A DNA stretch of 64,000 nt from Sulfurospirillum sp. 1612 (GCF_036556685.1 NZ_CP140614.1:868001-932000); one strand, 5' to 3'. Shown: positions 55,295 to 64,000, counted from the first letter of the stretch. Notes: generated by a model from the letters alone, not told the origin. Numbers and translations: made by a program.

Positions 55295-57090
55295 AAATCA
55301 AGATATTTATTTCCATTTTTGTTGTTATTTGGATTATCATTCTTTCACGTGTTTATTATATTAGTATCAAATCGTATGCATATTATGAAGAGTTAGCCAA
55401 ACAAAATGCTATCAAAACGGAAGAGTTAGCACCTCTTAGAGGTTCGATTTTAGATTTACACGGTCGTCCCTTGTCTGTTAATAAACTGGGATTTTCAATC
55501 GGAATCGCGCCGGGTCTCAGCTCTTCTCGGAAGAGAAAAGAATTAGATAAAAATCTAGATTTCTTAGTGGAGACTCTGCATTTAGATAATAAAGAAAAAC
55601 TCAGAAAGCGTTATCTCAAAAAAGATTCTCCCTATGCTCACGATTTTGTCAAAGTCATTGATTTCATTGCGTATGATGATGTTATCAAAAGTTTTACTAA
55701 AATTTCGCTTAATAAAAATCTCAAGATTGAAGTCTCCTCAAAAAGATACTATCCCTATAGCGATTTAGCTGCTCATGTGGTTGGTTATGTGGGCAAAGCA
55801 AATGCCAAAGAGGCCGCTGTTGATAAAATTGCAAAATTGACTGAATATGCAGGAAAAACAGGAATAGAAAAATACTATAACAGAGCGCTTGAAGGAAATA
55901 GCGGTATCAAAAAAACCAATGTGACAGCCTTCAATGTGGAATTGGACGTGTTAGAGAAAAAACTCCCCATCAGTCAGGATGTCTCTTTGACTTTAGATAT
56001 TGAATTGCAAAAATACATCTCGCAACTTTTCAAAGGTAAAAGTGGTGCGATTATTGTGATGAATGCAAAAAATGGCAAAATACTGGCAGCAGGAAGTTTC
56101 CCTGAATATGATTTGAATAATTTTGTGAGTGGTATTTCAGAAGCAGAATGGAAAGCACTGTCCAGCGACTTTAATCATCCCTTTACCAATAAACTTATCA
56201 GTGGTTTGTACCCTCCTGGGTCGACTATCAAAATGGGAGTGGCGTTGGCATTTTTAGAATCAGGTCTCATCACGGCCAAGACGACGATTTTCGATACCGG
56301 TAGTATTGAACTTGGGAATAGAAAATTTAGAGATTGGAAAAAGGGTGGCCATGGATATGTTAATCTAAAAAAAGCGATTAAAGAGAGTTGTGATACCTAT
56401 TTTTATGATGGAAGTTTAAAAGTTGGTATTGATAGGATTACACCCGTACTTGAGCGTTTGGGCTTTGGTGCGAAAACGGGAGTGGACCTTCCTAATGAAT
56501 TCATTGGAATTGTACCGGGAAAAAAATGGAAGATGAATAAATATCAGCAACCTTGGTATCAAGGCGAAACACTCATCACCTCTATCGGACAAGGATATTT
56601 TTTGGTGACGCCGATGCAAATTGCACGCTATACCGCCTTGATTGCTACGGGTTATGGCGTGACACCGCATTTTGTTGATAAAGTGGGAAATCTTGGAATT
56701 GTATATGGCAAAGATAAAACTATCATGAGCCGCAAAGACCATAGATACCTAAAAGATATTCGTGCTGGTATGTATGAGGTCGCCAATGTGCCGCATGGAA
56801 CGGCGTATTATAATTTGCATACCAAATTTAAAATTGCAGCTAAAACCGGTACGGCGCAAGTTGTGGGTATTCCACAGAGTGAAAAAAGACGTATGAAAGA
56901 AAGTGAGTTAGAATTTTTTCACCGATCTCATGCATGGTTGACGACTTATGGACCTTATAAAAATCCTCAATATGTCGTCACAGTACTGGTAGAACATGGG
57001 GGACATGGTGGCTCTGCGGCAGGTGCCATTGTCTCTAAAATCTACAACAAACTGCTAGAAGACAAATATATCACACTGAAAAAGCATTAA
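55291..57090 (+). CDS. mrdA: Penicillin-binding protein 2 (rod-shape transpeptidase)
   Basis: A 599-residue class B PBP cross-linking peptidoglycan of the side wall. One N-terminal anchor (about 4-22) is followed by a dimerisation domain with LAPLRGSILDLHGRPLSVN and the transpeptidase domain: STIK with active Ser S311 and K314, SCD at 366-368 in place of SxN (as in other PBP2s) and KTGTAQ from K518. It overlaps the MreD-like gene by four bases and ends overlapping a convergent antiporter gene by 20. Confidence 0.95.
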   Translation: MKIKIFISIFVVIWIIILSRVYYISIKSYAYYEELAKQNAIKTEELAPLRGSILDLHGRPLSVNKLGFSIGIAPGLSSSRKRKELDKNLDFLVETLHLDNKEKLRKRYLKKDSPYAHDFVKVIDFIAYDDVIKSFTKISLNKNLKIEVSSKRYYPYSDLAAHVVGYVGKANAKEAAVDKIAKLTEYAGKTGIEKYYNRALEGNSGIKKTNVTAFNVELDVLEKKLPISQDVSLTLDIELQKYISQLFKGKSGAIIVMNAKNGKILAAGSFPEYDLNNFVSGISEAEWKALSSDFNHPFTNKLISGLYPPGSTIKMGVALAFLESGLITAKTTIFDTGSIELGNRKFRDWKKGGHGYVNLKKAIKESCDTYFYDGSLKVGIDRITPVLERLGFGAKTGVDLPNEFIGIVPGKKWKMNKYQQPWYQGETLITSIGQGYFLVTPMQIARYTALIATGYGVTPHFVDKVGNLGIVYGKDKTIMSRKDHRYLKDIRAGMYEVANVPHGTAYYNLHTKFKIAAKTGTAQVVGIPQSEKRRMKESELEFFHRSHAWLTTYGPYKNPQYVVTVLVEHGGHGGSAAGAIVSKIYNKLLEDKYITLKKH

Positions 57091-58009
57091 GTGAGTGTGC
57101 TATCATCAACAGTAAGATACTAAAGAGTAGAATAGCTGAGGATTTGTTGTAAAATTTATTGGCAGATATGAAAATTAACAAGATAGCCGATGCAAACATA
57201 CAGAGGATATCATAACTATTTTCTAGAATATTGATATACAAAGGATGCACGATAGCCGATGCTCCAAGAACGACGGCAATATTGGCGACATTGCTTCCGA
57301 TAATATTACCGATTGCCATATCGATATTTTTCTTTTTAATGGCCATAATGCTCACTACAAGTTCAGGTAAGCTGGTTCCAAACGCTATCAAGAGTAATCC
57401 GATAATCCATTCACTTGTTCCTAAATCTCTCGCAATTTGAGAGGCTGATGTGATGGTGTATTTAGCACCTAGTATGACAAAGATAAAACCCAGAACCAAA
57501 AAGAGACTTGAACGAAGCCAATCGAATTTTTCTTTGACGATATCTGTATCGATGGCATCTTCAAATGTTTTGGCATCGGTTTTTAGGAAGATGAGATAGG
57601 CAATCATCATGAAAAGCAAAACAATACCATCAAGACGACTGATGACGCCATCAAATGAGGTCACCACAAAGAAAATAGGTGGAATGAGAATCCAAGCACT
57701 GTCATATCGGAAGATGTCGCGTTTTGGATTGACATTGTGTGCGAGGAAAAATATGGTTCCTAAAATCAATGAAATATTGATAGTATTACTACCCAAAACA
57801 TTGGAAATCGCTAAATCTGATTTATCATTGAGTGTTGCAGTGATGGAAGCGGCCATTTCGGGCAGACTGGTGCCCAAGCCGATTAAGGTAGCTCCGATAA
57901 CAAAAGAGGAGATATTAAAGTAGAGTGCAATCTTTTCTGATTGGATAATAATAAGATTGGCTCCATAGATGAGGGAGACCATCGCAATGAAGAAAATGAT
58001 ATATTCCAT
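57071..58009 (-). CDS. Calcium/sodium antiporter (CaCA, YrbG-like)
   Basis: A 312-residue membrane protein with about ten helices in two inverted halves. The alpha-repeats are GLGTSLPEMAASITA and GTSLPELVVSIMAI, each followed by NVLGSNTINISLI or NIIGSNVANIAVV, with the conserved acidic and Asn ion ligands. It probably exchanges cytoplasmic Ca2+ for Na+. It is last in the mobB-to-ybeY minus-strand operon (five-base gap after ybeY). Its final 20 bases overlap mrdA tail to tail. Confidence 0.92.
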   Translation of the reverse strand: MEYIIFFIAMVSLIYGANLIIIQSEKIALYFNISSFVIGATLIGLGTSLPEMAASITATLNDKSDLAISNVLGSNTINISLILGTIFFLAHNVNPKRDIFRYDSAWILIPPIFFVVTSFDGVISRLDGIVLLFMMIAYLIFLKTDAKTFEDAIDTDIVKEKFDWLRSSLFLVLGFIFVILGAKYTITSASQIARDLGTSEWIIGLLLIAFGTSLPELVVSIMAIKKKNIDMAIGNIIGSNVANIAVVLGASAIVHPLYINILENSYDILCMFASAILLIFISANKFYNKSSAILLFSILLLMIAHSLNAFSV

Positions 58010-58014
58010 CGGTA

Positions 58015-58434
58015 TTATCCTTCGGTTCTAACGATTAAACTTTTGGGAAGGTGATAGGCCGTAATAATTTCTTTTTCTTTTTCCCGCATCGCCCCATCAT
58101 CGGTTTCATGATCATAACCAACAAGATGTAACAAGCCGTGTATAAATAGCAGTGTGACTTCTTCTTGTTCTTGGTGCCCTAGTGCTAGAGCGACCTCTTT
58201 GACTTTTTTTTCATTAATAATGATACTTCCTAGTGGGACATGCTCCATGGGTTCAAGTGGAAAACTGAGTACATCCGTACTCTGGTCGAGACCGCGTGTT
58301 TGTTTGTTGAGGAGTTTCATCTCATCATCACCGACAATCATCAGCTCGATATCTTTATCACTCAATGATTGTGCGATTGTTTCCATCATGTTGATGTCCA
58401 TGGGACAGTTTGTATTGTTTTCTATTAGTATCAT
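58015..58434 (-). CDS. ybeY: Endoribonuclease YbeY
   Basis: A 139-residue zinc-dependent single-strand RNase needed for 16S rRNA 3' maturation and ribosome quality control. The HGLLHLVGYDHE motif (HxxxHxxxxxH) is intact and an upstream conserved Arg lies in the QTRGLDQSTDVLSFPLE segment. The start overlaps the upstream gene (ATGA). Confidence 0.96.
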   Translation of the reverse strand: MILIENNTNCPMDINMMETIAQSLSDKDIELMIVGDDEMKLLNKQTRGLDQSTDVLSFPLEPMEHVPLGSIIINEKKVKEVALALGHQEQEEVTLLFIHGLLHLVGYDHETDDGAMREKEKEIITAYHLPKSLIVRTEG

Positions 58435-59429
58435 GAAAAAAGACCTCTGTGTTCTATTTTGGGTTGCGAAAATATATCATGATATTCTTTGATATCACCA
58501 AAAACCAAAGCATATCGAAAATTTTCTTTTAGTTTGGTTGCGAGTTCTTGTTTGTCTTTGAAGAGGCACGCATGCGTACAAGTCTTGAAATAATTCGCAT
58601 ACCGTTTGGGTACGCACAAAACCAAATCTTCTGTGAAACGTTCTAAATATTTAAATTCCATGTCAAGATAGTCAATATTTTTTTCAAAAATGACAGCCTT
58701 TGTGGTTTGTCCAAAATCCTTCTTATGCAGTTTATTATCGATAAATACTGAGACAAAATGCTCAGACATGATGACAGAATGCGCATCATGATGGAGCTTT
58801 TTCTCTGCGACAAACTCTAAAATTTCACAAAAATATTCTATGAAAATGCTCGGTATTTTAAGATTTTTATAAAAAACATCCTTATAAATGAAAGAGGAAT
58901 AAAAAGGACTTTTTGATTGAAGATATTGAATCGAAGCATGCTCTTTGATTTTATCACAAACAGGGTCAATGCTATGAGCGAGTCGTTCATCACTACAGGT
59001 ATATTGGATATTTTCTCCATTTTTAGTGAGTAACAAAAGCGCTTTGTATGTATTAGAAGGTAACTTTTCATAAGTCTTGTATTTGATGATACTGTGCAAC
59101 ATCTCTTCGGCAATATCATTTAAAAAAAGCAACGAAGAGTTTTTTTTGCTAAATTCATATCGTGAGAGTTTGATACAAGCAAGTCGCAATGAATCGACTT
59201 CAATCCATGCAATTTCATTGTCTAAAACACTCAGAATATTTTCAGAGACGATGGCATAGGCACCATTTTTTATCGCTGTTTTTTGATTGTAGACAGAATT
59301 GTTTGCATCCAAAAACAAGTCGCCCTGTGCAATATTGTCAGGGTTGATTCTAAAAGCATTGACATGATCAACAGATGGAAAGTTTTGTAACTTCCCATCG
59401 ATGATTTTTGTAATATCTTCTATTCTCAT
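58431..59429 (-). CDS. Protein with Mur-ligase N-terminal-like domain, no ATP domain
   Basis: A 332-residue protein whose first ~85 residues, INPDNIAQGDLFLDANNS then AIKNGAYAIVSE, resemble the UDP-MurNAc-binding N-domain of MurE/MurF (pattern S-R-x-I-x-x-G-D-L-F and G-A-x-A-I-V). The central Mur-ligase P-loop (GTNGKTT-like) is absent; the rest has charged, aromatic segments with several Cys (YTCSDE, FKTCTHACLF) that I do not recognise. It could be a Mur-ligase relic or a regulator binding nucleotide precursors. It overlaps metG and ybeY by four bases each, so it is a coupled operon member. Confidence 0.7.
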   Translation of the reverse strand: MRIEDITKIIDGKLQNFPSVDHVNAFRINPDNIAQGDLFLDANNSVYNQKTAIKNGAYAIVSENILSVLDNEIAWIEVDSLRLACIKLSRYEFSKKNSSLLFLNDIAEEMLHSIIKYKTYEKLPSNTYKALLLLTKNGENIQYTCSDERLAHSIDPVCDKIKEHASIQYLQSKSPFYSSFIYKDVFYKNLKIPSIFIEYFCEILEFVAEKKLHHDAHSVIMSEHFVSVFIDNKLHKKDFGQTTKAVIFEKNIDYLDMEFKYLERFTEDLVLCVPKRYANYFKTCTHACLFKDKQELATKLKENFRYALVFGDIKEYHDIFSQPKIEHRGLFS

Positions 59430-61342
59430 CCAACACTGGAACCATTGTCTTTTGGAGTTTCTGGTCTGATGAGCGTCAAACCGTTGGCATCTTTGGCTGC
59501 GAGCAACATTCCTTCACTCAGTAGTCCTAAAATTTTGGCGGGTTTTAGGTTTGCTACAACGGTGATTTGAGTATTGATGAGATCTTCTGGTTTGTAGTAT
59601 TCTTTGATCCCTGCGATAATTTGTCTTGGTTTTTCTTCGCCAAGGTCAACTTGCAATTGCAATAATTTCTTGCTTTTTGGTACGGCCACAGCCTCAATAA
59701 TGGTTCCCACTTTGAGTTTTGTTTCAAAAAATTGATCGATAGAAATGGCGGTATCTTTTACTTCTTCTTTTTTTGCTTCTTTTGCTGGGGTAGGTTCGGG
59801 AGCTTTTAACAGTTCTGCTTCTACTTTAGGAAACAATGGTGGCACTTTTTGTATGGTAAAATCTTCTAATAAACCATTGTTTTCAATAAACGTAACATAC
59901 GCATCATGATTGATAGAAAAATGCAAGGCTTCAGCAATCTTATGGGTCGTTTTTGGCATAACCGGATGCAAGAGTATGGCGACTTTTGCCAAAATATTAG
60001 CGACCATTGCCACGGTGGCCAGTGCAAAATCATTCTCGCCATTTTTCATTTTGACCCAAGGCTCATAAATCGTGATGGATTGGTTGGCGATAGTGAGTGC
60101 TTTCCATAACTCTTCTAAAAAACGGTTGGTTTGTAAATCATTGAGATTGTTTTCAGCTTGTCGTAGATGTTCCATGACATTGGTGATTTCTTTTTCATGA
60201 TAGTGCCACACATTTTTTGATGAGATGCCAAAGGCACTGTATTTACCACTCATACCAATGATACGGTTCAATAAGTTTCCCAGTTCATTACTCAGGTCTG
60301 AATTGATACGATCGATAAGAGCTTTTTGGGAAAAATCACCATCTTGTCCAAAAGGAACTTCTCTGAGCATAAAATATCTAAAATTTTCTAAACCATAAGC
60401 ATCTGCGACCTCTTTAGGATTGACGACATTGCCTTTTGATTTACTCATTTTTTCACCATTACGAGTCCACCATCCGTGTGCGGCGATATGTTTAGGTAGT
60501 GGCAAGCCTAGACTGAGCAAGAAAGCAGGCCAGTAGATCGCATGAAAACGTAAAATATCTTTTCCCACTAGTTGAACAGTGGCAGGCCAATAAGTCATAT
60601 TTTTTTGATCAGTTCCATAACCTAATGCTGTGATATAGTTTAAAAGTGCATCCAACCAGACATACATAACATGTTTTGGATCATTGATTTCAGGAGGCAG
60701 TTTCACACCCCAATCAAAGCTCGTTCTTGTGATAGATAAATCTCTTAATCCTTGTTTTACAAAGCTGATCACTTCGCTCTTTTTGCCTTTTGGTAGGACA
60801 CATTTTTCATCATCTTCATACCATTGCAAAAGTTTTTCTTGGTAGTTTGAGAGTCTAAAAAAGTAACTCTCTTCTTTGACGATTCGAGTCTCTTTACCAC
60901 AATCGGGGCAGAGATTTTCATCGATGAGTTGCGTATCTGTAAAAAAAGTTTCACAACTGACACAATAGTGTCCTTCATAATGCCCTTTATAAATATCGCC
61001 ATTGTCATACATCGTCTTAAAAGCTTTTTGGACGCCGATTTTGTGTTCTTCATCCGTTGTCCTGATAAATTTATCATAGCTGATTTCAAATTCATCCCAC
61101 AAACTTCTAAATTTGCCACTGATTTCATCGGCATAATCTTGCGGTGTGCGGTTTCTAATTTTTGCGGCTTCTTCGATTTTTTGTCCGTGCTCATCAGTTC
61201 CTGTTAAAAAAAATGTTTCATAACCTTTGAGTCGGTAGTAGCGCGCCATAGTATCAGCAATGATTGTGGTATAAGCATGACCGATGTGGGGTACATCATT
61301 CACATAATATATTGGCGTTGTAACATAAGCCTTTTCTCTCAT
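59426..61342 (-). CDS. metG: Methionyl-tRNA synthetase
   Basis: A 638-residue class I synthetase. HIGH-type PHIGH is at 18-22, zinc Cys pairs are CVSCETFF and CPDCGKE (about 125-150), and KMSKS lies near 297-301. A linker rich in Ala/Glu/Lys leads to a C-terminal tRNA-binding (Trbp111/EMAP-like) domain (about 535-638, FFETKLKVGTIIEAV), which aids dimerisation. RBS AAGGAGAA precedes the ATG. It is flanked by small conserved genes in the same direction. Confidence 0.97.
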   Translation of the reverse strand: MREKAYVTTPIYYVNDVPHIGHAYTTIIADTMARYYRLKGYETFFLTGTDEHGQKIEEAAKIRNRTPQDYADEISGKFRSLWDEFEISYDKFIRTTDEEHKIGVQKAFKTMYDNGDIYKGHYEGHYCVSCETFFTDTQLIDENLCPDCGKETRIVKEESYFFRLSNYQEKLLQWYEDDEKCVLPKGKKSEVISFVKQGLRDLSITRTSFDWGVKLPPEINDPKHVMYVWLDALLNYITALGYGTDQKNMTYWPATVQLVGKDILRFHAIYWPAFLLSLGLPLPKHIAAHGWWTRNGEKMSKSKGNVVNPKEVADAYGLENFRYFMLREVPFGQDGDFSQKALIDRINSDLSNELGNLLNRIIGMSGKYSAFGISSKNVWHYHEKEITNVMEHLRQAENNLNDLQTNRFLEELWKALTIANQSITIYEPWVKMKNGENDFALATVAMVANILAKVAILLHPVMPKTTHKIAEALHFSINHDAYVTFIENNGLLEDFTIQKVPPLFPKVEAELLKAPEPTPAKEAKKEEVKDTAISIDQFFETKLKVGTIIEAVAVPKSKKLLQLQVDLGEEKPRQIIAGIKEYYKPEDLINTQITVVANLKPAKILGLLSEGMLLAAKDANGLTLIRPETPKDNGSSVG

Positions 61343-61372
61343 TCTTATTTCTCCTTTTTATGTGGGCAAGTT

Positions 61373-61567
61373 CTAAAATTCAAATCCACCGCTTTGTCCT
61401 TTAGACATACTGTTGTAAACAGCATCGACATAAGTTTTCCGTAGGGTACATTCAAAAATTTTGTCGCATTGCATGCAACTGTCTAATTGTAATTTTTCTT
61501 GGCACGCTTTCACTGCTTGCAGTGCTTTGTCCAGCTCCTCTTCATACTTATCTTCTTCGTTACTCAT
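61373..61567 (-). CDS. Small cysteine-containing conserved-type protein
   Basis: A 64-residue acidic protein of unknown function with four Cys: C22 in KACQEKL, then SCMQC (C31, C34) and FEC (C40). A CxxC flanked by two further Cys may bind zinc or an Fe-S cluster. The C-terminus is Gly/Ser-rich. It overlaps the end of fbp by eight bases and precedes metG by 30, so it is probably expressed. I know no characterised homologue. Confidence 0.62.
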   Translation of the reverse strand: MSNEEDKYEEELDKALQAVKACQEKLQLDSCMQCDKIFECTLRKTYVDAVYNSMSKGQSGGFEF

Positions 61568-62399
61568 AGCAGGCCATAACTCTTTCTATCTCTTTTTTTG
61601 AGCCGAAAAAACATGGCGTAGTATCATGAGGATGGGACGGTACTAAATCTAAGATTCTCTGATTTTTATCATTGATAGCAGCGCCTCCTGCTTGCTCAAA
61701 AACAAAAGCAAAAGGGAATACTTCAAAAATCATCCTCAATTTTCCTTTGGGAACATCCGTGGTTCCTGGATAGGAAAATAATCCACCACCTTTGAGTAAG
61801 ATTTGGTGTAAATCTGGCACCATACCTCCGGAATATCGCAATCTGTAACCATCTTGGAAAATATCATCGATAAGTTTCTTGTGGGATTTTGACCACCCTT
61901 GTTGGGTGCCACCGGGTGCATTTAATTTGCCTTTTTCTTTGAGTTTGATGTCGTGCATATAGACAAATTCATTCTTTTGATTGAGTCGGTACATTTTGAC
62001 ATCTGATTCGGCGATGACTAGCTCAACTCGGGGACCATACACCACATAAACTGCGGCTTTGAGATGGGCACCATTGGATCCGCCTTCATAAATTCCAAAG
62101 ATGGATCCCACACTTAAATCGACATCAATAAGGCTCGAGCCGTCTAATGGATCGTATCCAATGGTATAAATACCATTATCATGAAGGGAGGTTTTATTCT
62201 CTTTTTCTTCGCTGATGATTTCTTTGATAGAAGGAATTTTGCGAAACTCTTCTTCGATAACAAGATCACTTTTGATATCGATTTTTAGTTGGGTGTCCCC
62301 TGTCGTATTGATGCTTGAAGAGTAGCCCGTATCATCGTATTCGATTAATTCTCGTATTCGAATCGCTGATGTTTTGATTGCTTCATATATCTCATTCAT
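61560..62399 (-). CDS. fbp: Fructose-1,6-bisphosphatase class I
   Basis: A 279-residue gluconeogenic phosphatase (fructose-1,6-bisphosphate to fructose 6-phosphate). The metal site [11 protein letters not shown] is at 82-92, followed by [17 protein letters not shown] and the [11 protein letters not shown] block near the C-terminus. It is shorter than E. coli Fbp (332) but complete in motifs, as in relatives. It follows mobB by 11 bases. Gluconeogenic Fbp agrees with a non-sugar-using or autotrophic lifestyle. Confidence 0.95.
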   Translation of the reverse strand: MNEIYEAIKTSAIRIRELIEYDDTGYSSSINTTGDTQLKIDIKSDLVIEEEFRKIPSIKEIISEEKENKTSLHDNGIYTIGYDPLDGSSLIDVDLSVGSIFGIYEGGSNGAHLKAAVYVVYGPRVELVIAESDVKMYRLNQKNEFVYMHDIKLKEKGKLNAPGGTQQGWSKSHKKLIDDIFQDGYRLRYSGGMVPDLHQILLKGGGLFSYPGTTDVPKGKLRMIFEVFPFAFVFEQAGGAAINDKNQRILDLVPSHPHDTTPCFFGSKKEIERVMACYE

Positions 62400-62410
62400 G
62401 TCGTTGCCTT

Positions 62411-62908
62411 TTATTTAACTTTTTTTGCGTTTTTTATCACCCAGTCTATGATGGCATCGGTATCGTTTAAATCCAAAACGGTGATATCTTCAGGTATATT
62501 ATAATCATTGACATTGATACTATCATCAATAGCAATGGCATTAGAATATTTAAAATAACTCTCATCAATTTTGTTTCTAAAAATCGATATTCTTGGAAGA
62601 GGGAGTGTTTTTAAGCCTTCCACCATCAAAAGGTCAAATTCACCAATTGTTCTAATAATTTCATCAAGATCTTTTCTTCTTTGTGAAAAGAATGTCGTTC
62701 GCGTCTCTGAAACGACCAAAACTTCAGCACCAGTTTGTGCAAATTTCCAGCTGTCTTTTCCCTCTTGGTCAAAGGTTGCTTTATCAGAAGGATCATGTTT
62801 GACGATGGCAATCTCATACTTTTTTTGTAATTGATTCGAGACCTTGACGATCAAAGAAGTTTTTCCACTATCTGAGGGGCCACTAAAGGCTATTGCTAAA
62901 TATTTCAT
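62411..62908 (-). CDS. mobB: Molybdopterin-guanine dinucleotide biosynthesis adaptor MobB
   Basis: A 165-residue P-loop protein with Walker A GPSDSGKT (10-17), IVKHDPS and [16 protein letters not shown], typical of MobB, the GTP-binding partner of MobA in molybdenum cofactor maturation. No other mo genes are in the window. It is the first gene of the minus-strand operon and divergent from the lipoprotein gene at 63052. Confidence 0.92.
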   Translation of the reverse strand: MKYLAIAFSGPSDSGKTSLIVKVSNQLQKKYEIAIVKHDPSDKATFDQEGKDSWKFAQTGAEVLVVSETRTTFFSQRRKDLDEIIRTIGEFDLLMVEGLKTLPLPRISIFRNKIDESYFKYSNAIAIDDSINVNDYNIPEDITVLDLNDTDAIIDWVIKNAKKVK

Positions 62909-63015
62909 TTATATATCTTCTTGCTTAATTTATATTTTGTTTTAGTTTTACAAAGTATGAGCGATTATATCGAAAATATCTTTAGGTTTTAATGAGTTTG
63001 TTACATAAAAAAGTT

Positions 63016-63041
63016 TATAATCCACAAAATATAATCCACAA
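63016..63041 (+). repeat. Tandem TATAATCCACAA repeat in the mobB-lipoprotein promoter region
   Basis: TATAATCCACAA occurs at 63016-63027 and again at 63030-63041, a 14-base period. Each copy carries a consensus -10 box and TAATCCACA, one base off the DnaA box TTATCCACA. It lies 11-36 bases before the lipoprotein ATG. Either duplicated -10 boxes or a regulator-binding pair is possible. Confidence 0.6.
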
Positions 63042-63051
63042 CGGAGCTTCT

Positions 63052-63552
63052 ATGAAAAATATAACGGTTATCTTTTTGACAGCATTGATTCTTGCGGGGT
63101 GTTCGCCTAAGTATGAGCCTTCCTACACCCATATCGCAAAAACAACCGAACAAGCAGTTGCAAACACCAAAAAAGCACAAATACTAAAAGAAAAAAAGCC
63201 CGTAATTTTCGCAACTGTAACGTATTTGGATTCATTAGAAAATAAAAAATTTGTCGATAAAAACCTAGAGCAGTTTGTCGTGGGTATTCATTTTACTCAC
63301 TCTAAAATCAGTCGAGAAGAACAAGAAAAGATGCTCAAAAAATTGACATTTCAAATTGATGATAACAAAACATCTGTCACCGTTATAGCATTAAAATCTA
63401 CCAATCCGATTCTCAATATCATCCCAGCATCGACTCCGTGGAGTCACTATTTTTTAGTGCAAACGCCAAAGATTCAAAAAAATACAATCGTATTTAGCTT
63501 TCAAATTCCTCCGTATCAGCGACAATCATTGACGTTTAAAAAAGATTTTTAG
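63052..63552 (+). CDS. Predicted lipoprotein of unknown function
   Basis: A 166-residue lipoprotein with lipobox LILAGC (acceptor C17). The mature part starts with a Thr/Lys-rich helix, then an Ig-like beta pattern (PVIFATVTYLDSLEN, FVVGIHFTHSKI, FSFQIPPYQ). I recognise no family; similar small lipoproteins are common in Campylobacterota. The ATG at 63052 with ACGGAG is preferred over the in-frame ATG at 62992, which would place the signal peptide internally. A terminator follows at 63662. Confidence 0.72.
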   Translation: MKNITVIFLTALILAGCSPKYEPSYTHIAKTTEQAVANTKKAQILKEKKPVIFATVTYLDSLENKKFVDKNLEQFVVGIHFTHSKISREEQEKMLKKLTFQIDDNKTSVTVIALKSTNPILNIIPASTPWSHYFLVQTPKIQKNTIVFSFQIPPYQRQSLTFKKDF

Positions 63553-63661
63553 ATTCATCTTTAAAACGATTATTATGTGAGCATTTCTTTATCTAATATC
63601 ACTTTAATTCTTGCTCTATATGCACGTTTTAGGTGTTTTTTCTATCTCGTTTGTATCCCAC

Positions 63662-63684
63662 AAAGGCTCTATTTTGAGCCTTTT
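63662..63684 (+). terminator. Terminator overlapping the end of slt
   Basis: AAAGGCTC (63662-63669) and GAGCCTTT (63676-63683) form a perfect 8-bp stem with loop TATTTT and a short T-run. It is placed to end the lipoprotein transcript and includes the stop codon of the convergent transglycosylase gene, so it may serve both genes. Confidence 0.7.
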
Positions 63685-64000
63685 ATATTGGGTGCCATGA
63701 AGGTATGAGAAGAATCTTGTAGTGTTATTTTTTCTCCTAAAAGTTGAGAATATATGATATAGTTTGCCAAGACTTTTTTCCCATATCTTCGGCTTTCAGC
63801 ATACGGAATGAGCTCCATACTCATGTAGGGTTCATACGCACCTTTTGTGAAGTAATTGCCTGTTTTTAGCATTCTTCTAACAAAACCAATACCCCCATTG
63901 TAAGCATAGGCGATAAAAAGAGGATTGGATAAGTGTTTGCTCAGATAATCTAAGTGGTGATTGGCAAATTGATATGCGATTTTAGGTTGAAACATTGCAT
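63669..64000 (-). CDS. Soluble lytic murein transglycosylase, C-terminal part (5' end outside window)
   Basis: The frame is open to base 64000, so an ATG at 63995 is internal. The ~110 residues show the end of a Slt70-type SLT domain: a helix with NHHLDYLSKHL, AYAYNGGIGFVRRML, and the closing EPYMSMELIPYAESRRYGKKVLANYIIY, in which the Arg/Tyr-rich motif is typical of Slt C-termini. The catalytic Glu lies upstream of the window. It cuts peptidoglycan in the periplasm. Confidence 0.85.
   Translation of the reverse strand, partial: AMFQPKIAYQFANHHLDYLSKHLSNPLFIAYAYNGGIGFVRRMLKTGNYFTKGAYEPYMSMELIPYAESRRYGKKVLANYIIYSQLLGEKITLQDSSHTFMAPNIKGSK

Noticed and set aside
1-64000. tRNA, rRNA, tmRNA, CRISPR, insertion sequence or prophage features
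   Set aside because: I looked for cloverleaf arms, spaced direct repeats and transposase motifs in the gaps and found none; intergenic gaps are all under 240 bases.

Overview
The window looks like chromosomal DNA from a Campylobacterota (epsilonproteobacterial) bacterium, probably a free-living type related to Sulfurimonas, Sulfuricurvum or Sulfurospirillum; the genus cannot be fixed from the sequence alone. The reasons are low GC, tightly packed and often overlapping genes, a full-length PglB oligosaccharyltransferase next to PglF, the small PurL type with PurS and PurQ, pilins with the FTMVELIFVI N-terminus, and weak -35 boxes with good -10 boxes. I see no tRNA, rRNA, CRISPR array, insertion sequence or prophage. 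No stretch longer than 300 bases lacks a gene.

Layout. 1-6219: an MSHA-type (type IV-like) pilus or pseudopilus assembly operon (secretin C-terminus, AAA ATPase, TPR protein, assembly ATPase, inner-membrane platform protein, a 32-residue membrane peptide), converging on two prepilin genes on the minus strand. 6333-10403: a UvrD/Rep helicase and a YyaL-type thioredoxin-fold protein. 10459-17720 (minus): htpG, then an operon read ctpA-purC-purS-purQ-SH3 protein-plsC-crcB. 17957-22960: clpB, a PAS-PAS-GGDEF diguanylate cyclase and an EamA transporter. 23110-27184: a four-gene archaic chaperone-usher pilus locus (coat U subunit, chaperone, usher, coat U subunit). 27290-29214: a NifU-like scaffold, a hypothetical periplasmic protein, and a YgbA-family protein coupled to a lipoprotein.

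29325-57090 is almost entirely plus-strand: rpmH-rnpA-yidD-yidC-jag-mnmE, a class V aminotransferase, a DUF302 protein, purL, a periplasmic DNA ligase, pglB-pglF, a polysaccharide export pair (SLBB protein and Wzz), nadK-recN-tatD, then an envelope operon mltD-rlpA-hisB-kdsC-lptC-lptA-engB-GNAT-mreD-mrdA. 57071-62908 (minus) reads mobB-fbp-small Cys protein-metG-MurF-N-like protein-ybeY-Ca/Na antiporter. The window ends with a lipoprotein gene and the C-terminus of a lytic transglycosylase.

Functional threads: de novo purine synthesis is split between purC/S/Q and purL; envelope building recurs (YidC, LptA/C, KdsC, PBP2, MltD, RlpA, Slt); two different surface-fibre systems are present; clpB and htpG carry a common bipartite promoter motif. 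The most notable sequence-level observations are a strong intrinsic terminator embedded antisense inside a pilin gene, perfect inverted repeats that join the -10 region to the ribosome-binding site of the YyaL-like and purL genes, two neighbouring housekeeping genes (rnpA, mnmE) whose family N-termini lie upstream of any ATG/GTG/TTG codon, and a chaperone-usher locus in which one pilin lacks room for a donor strand.
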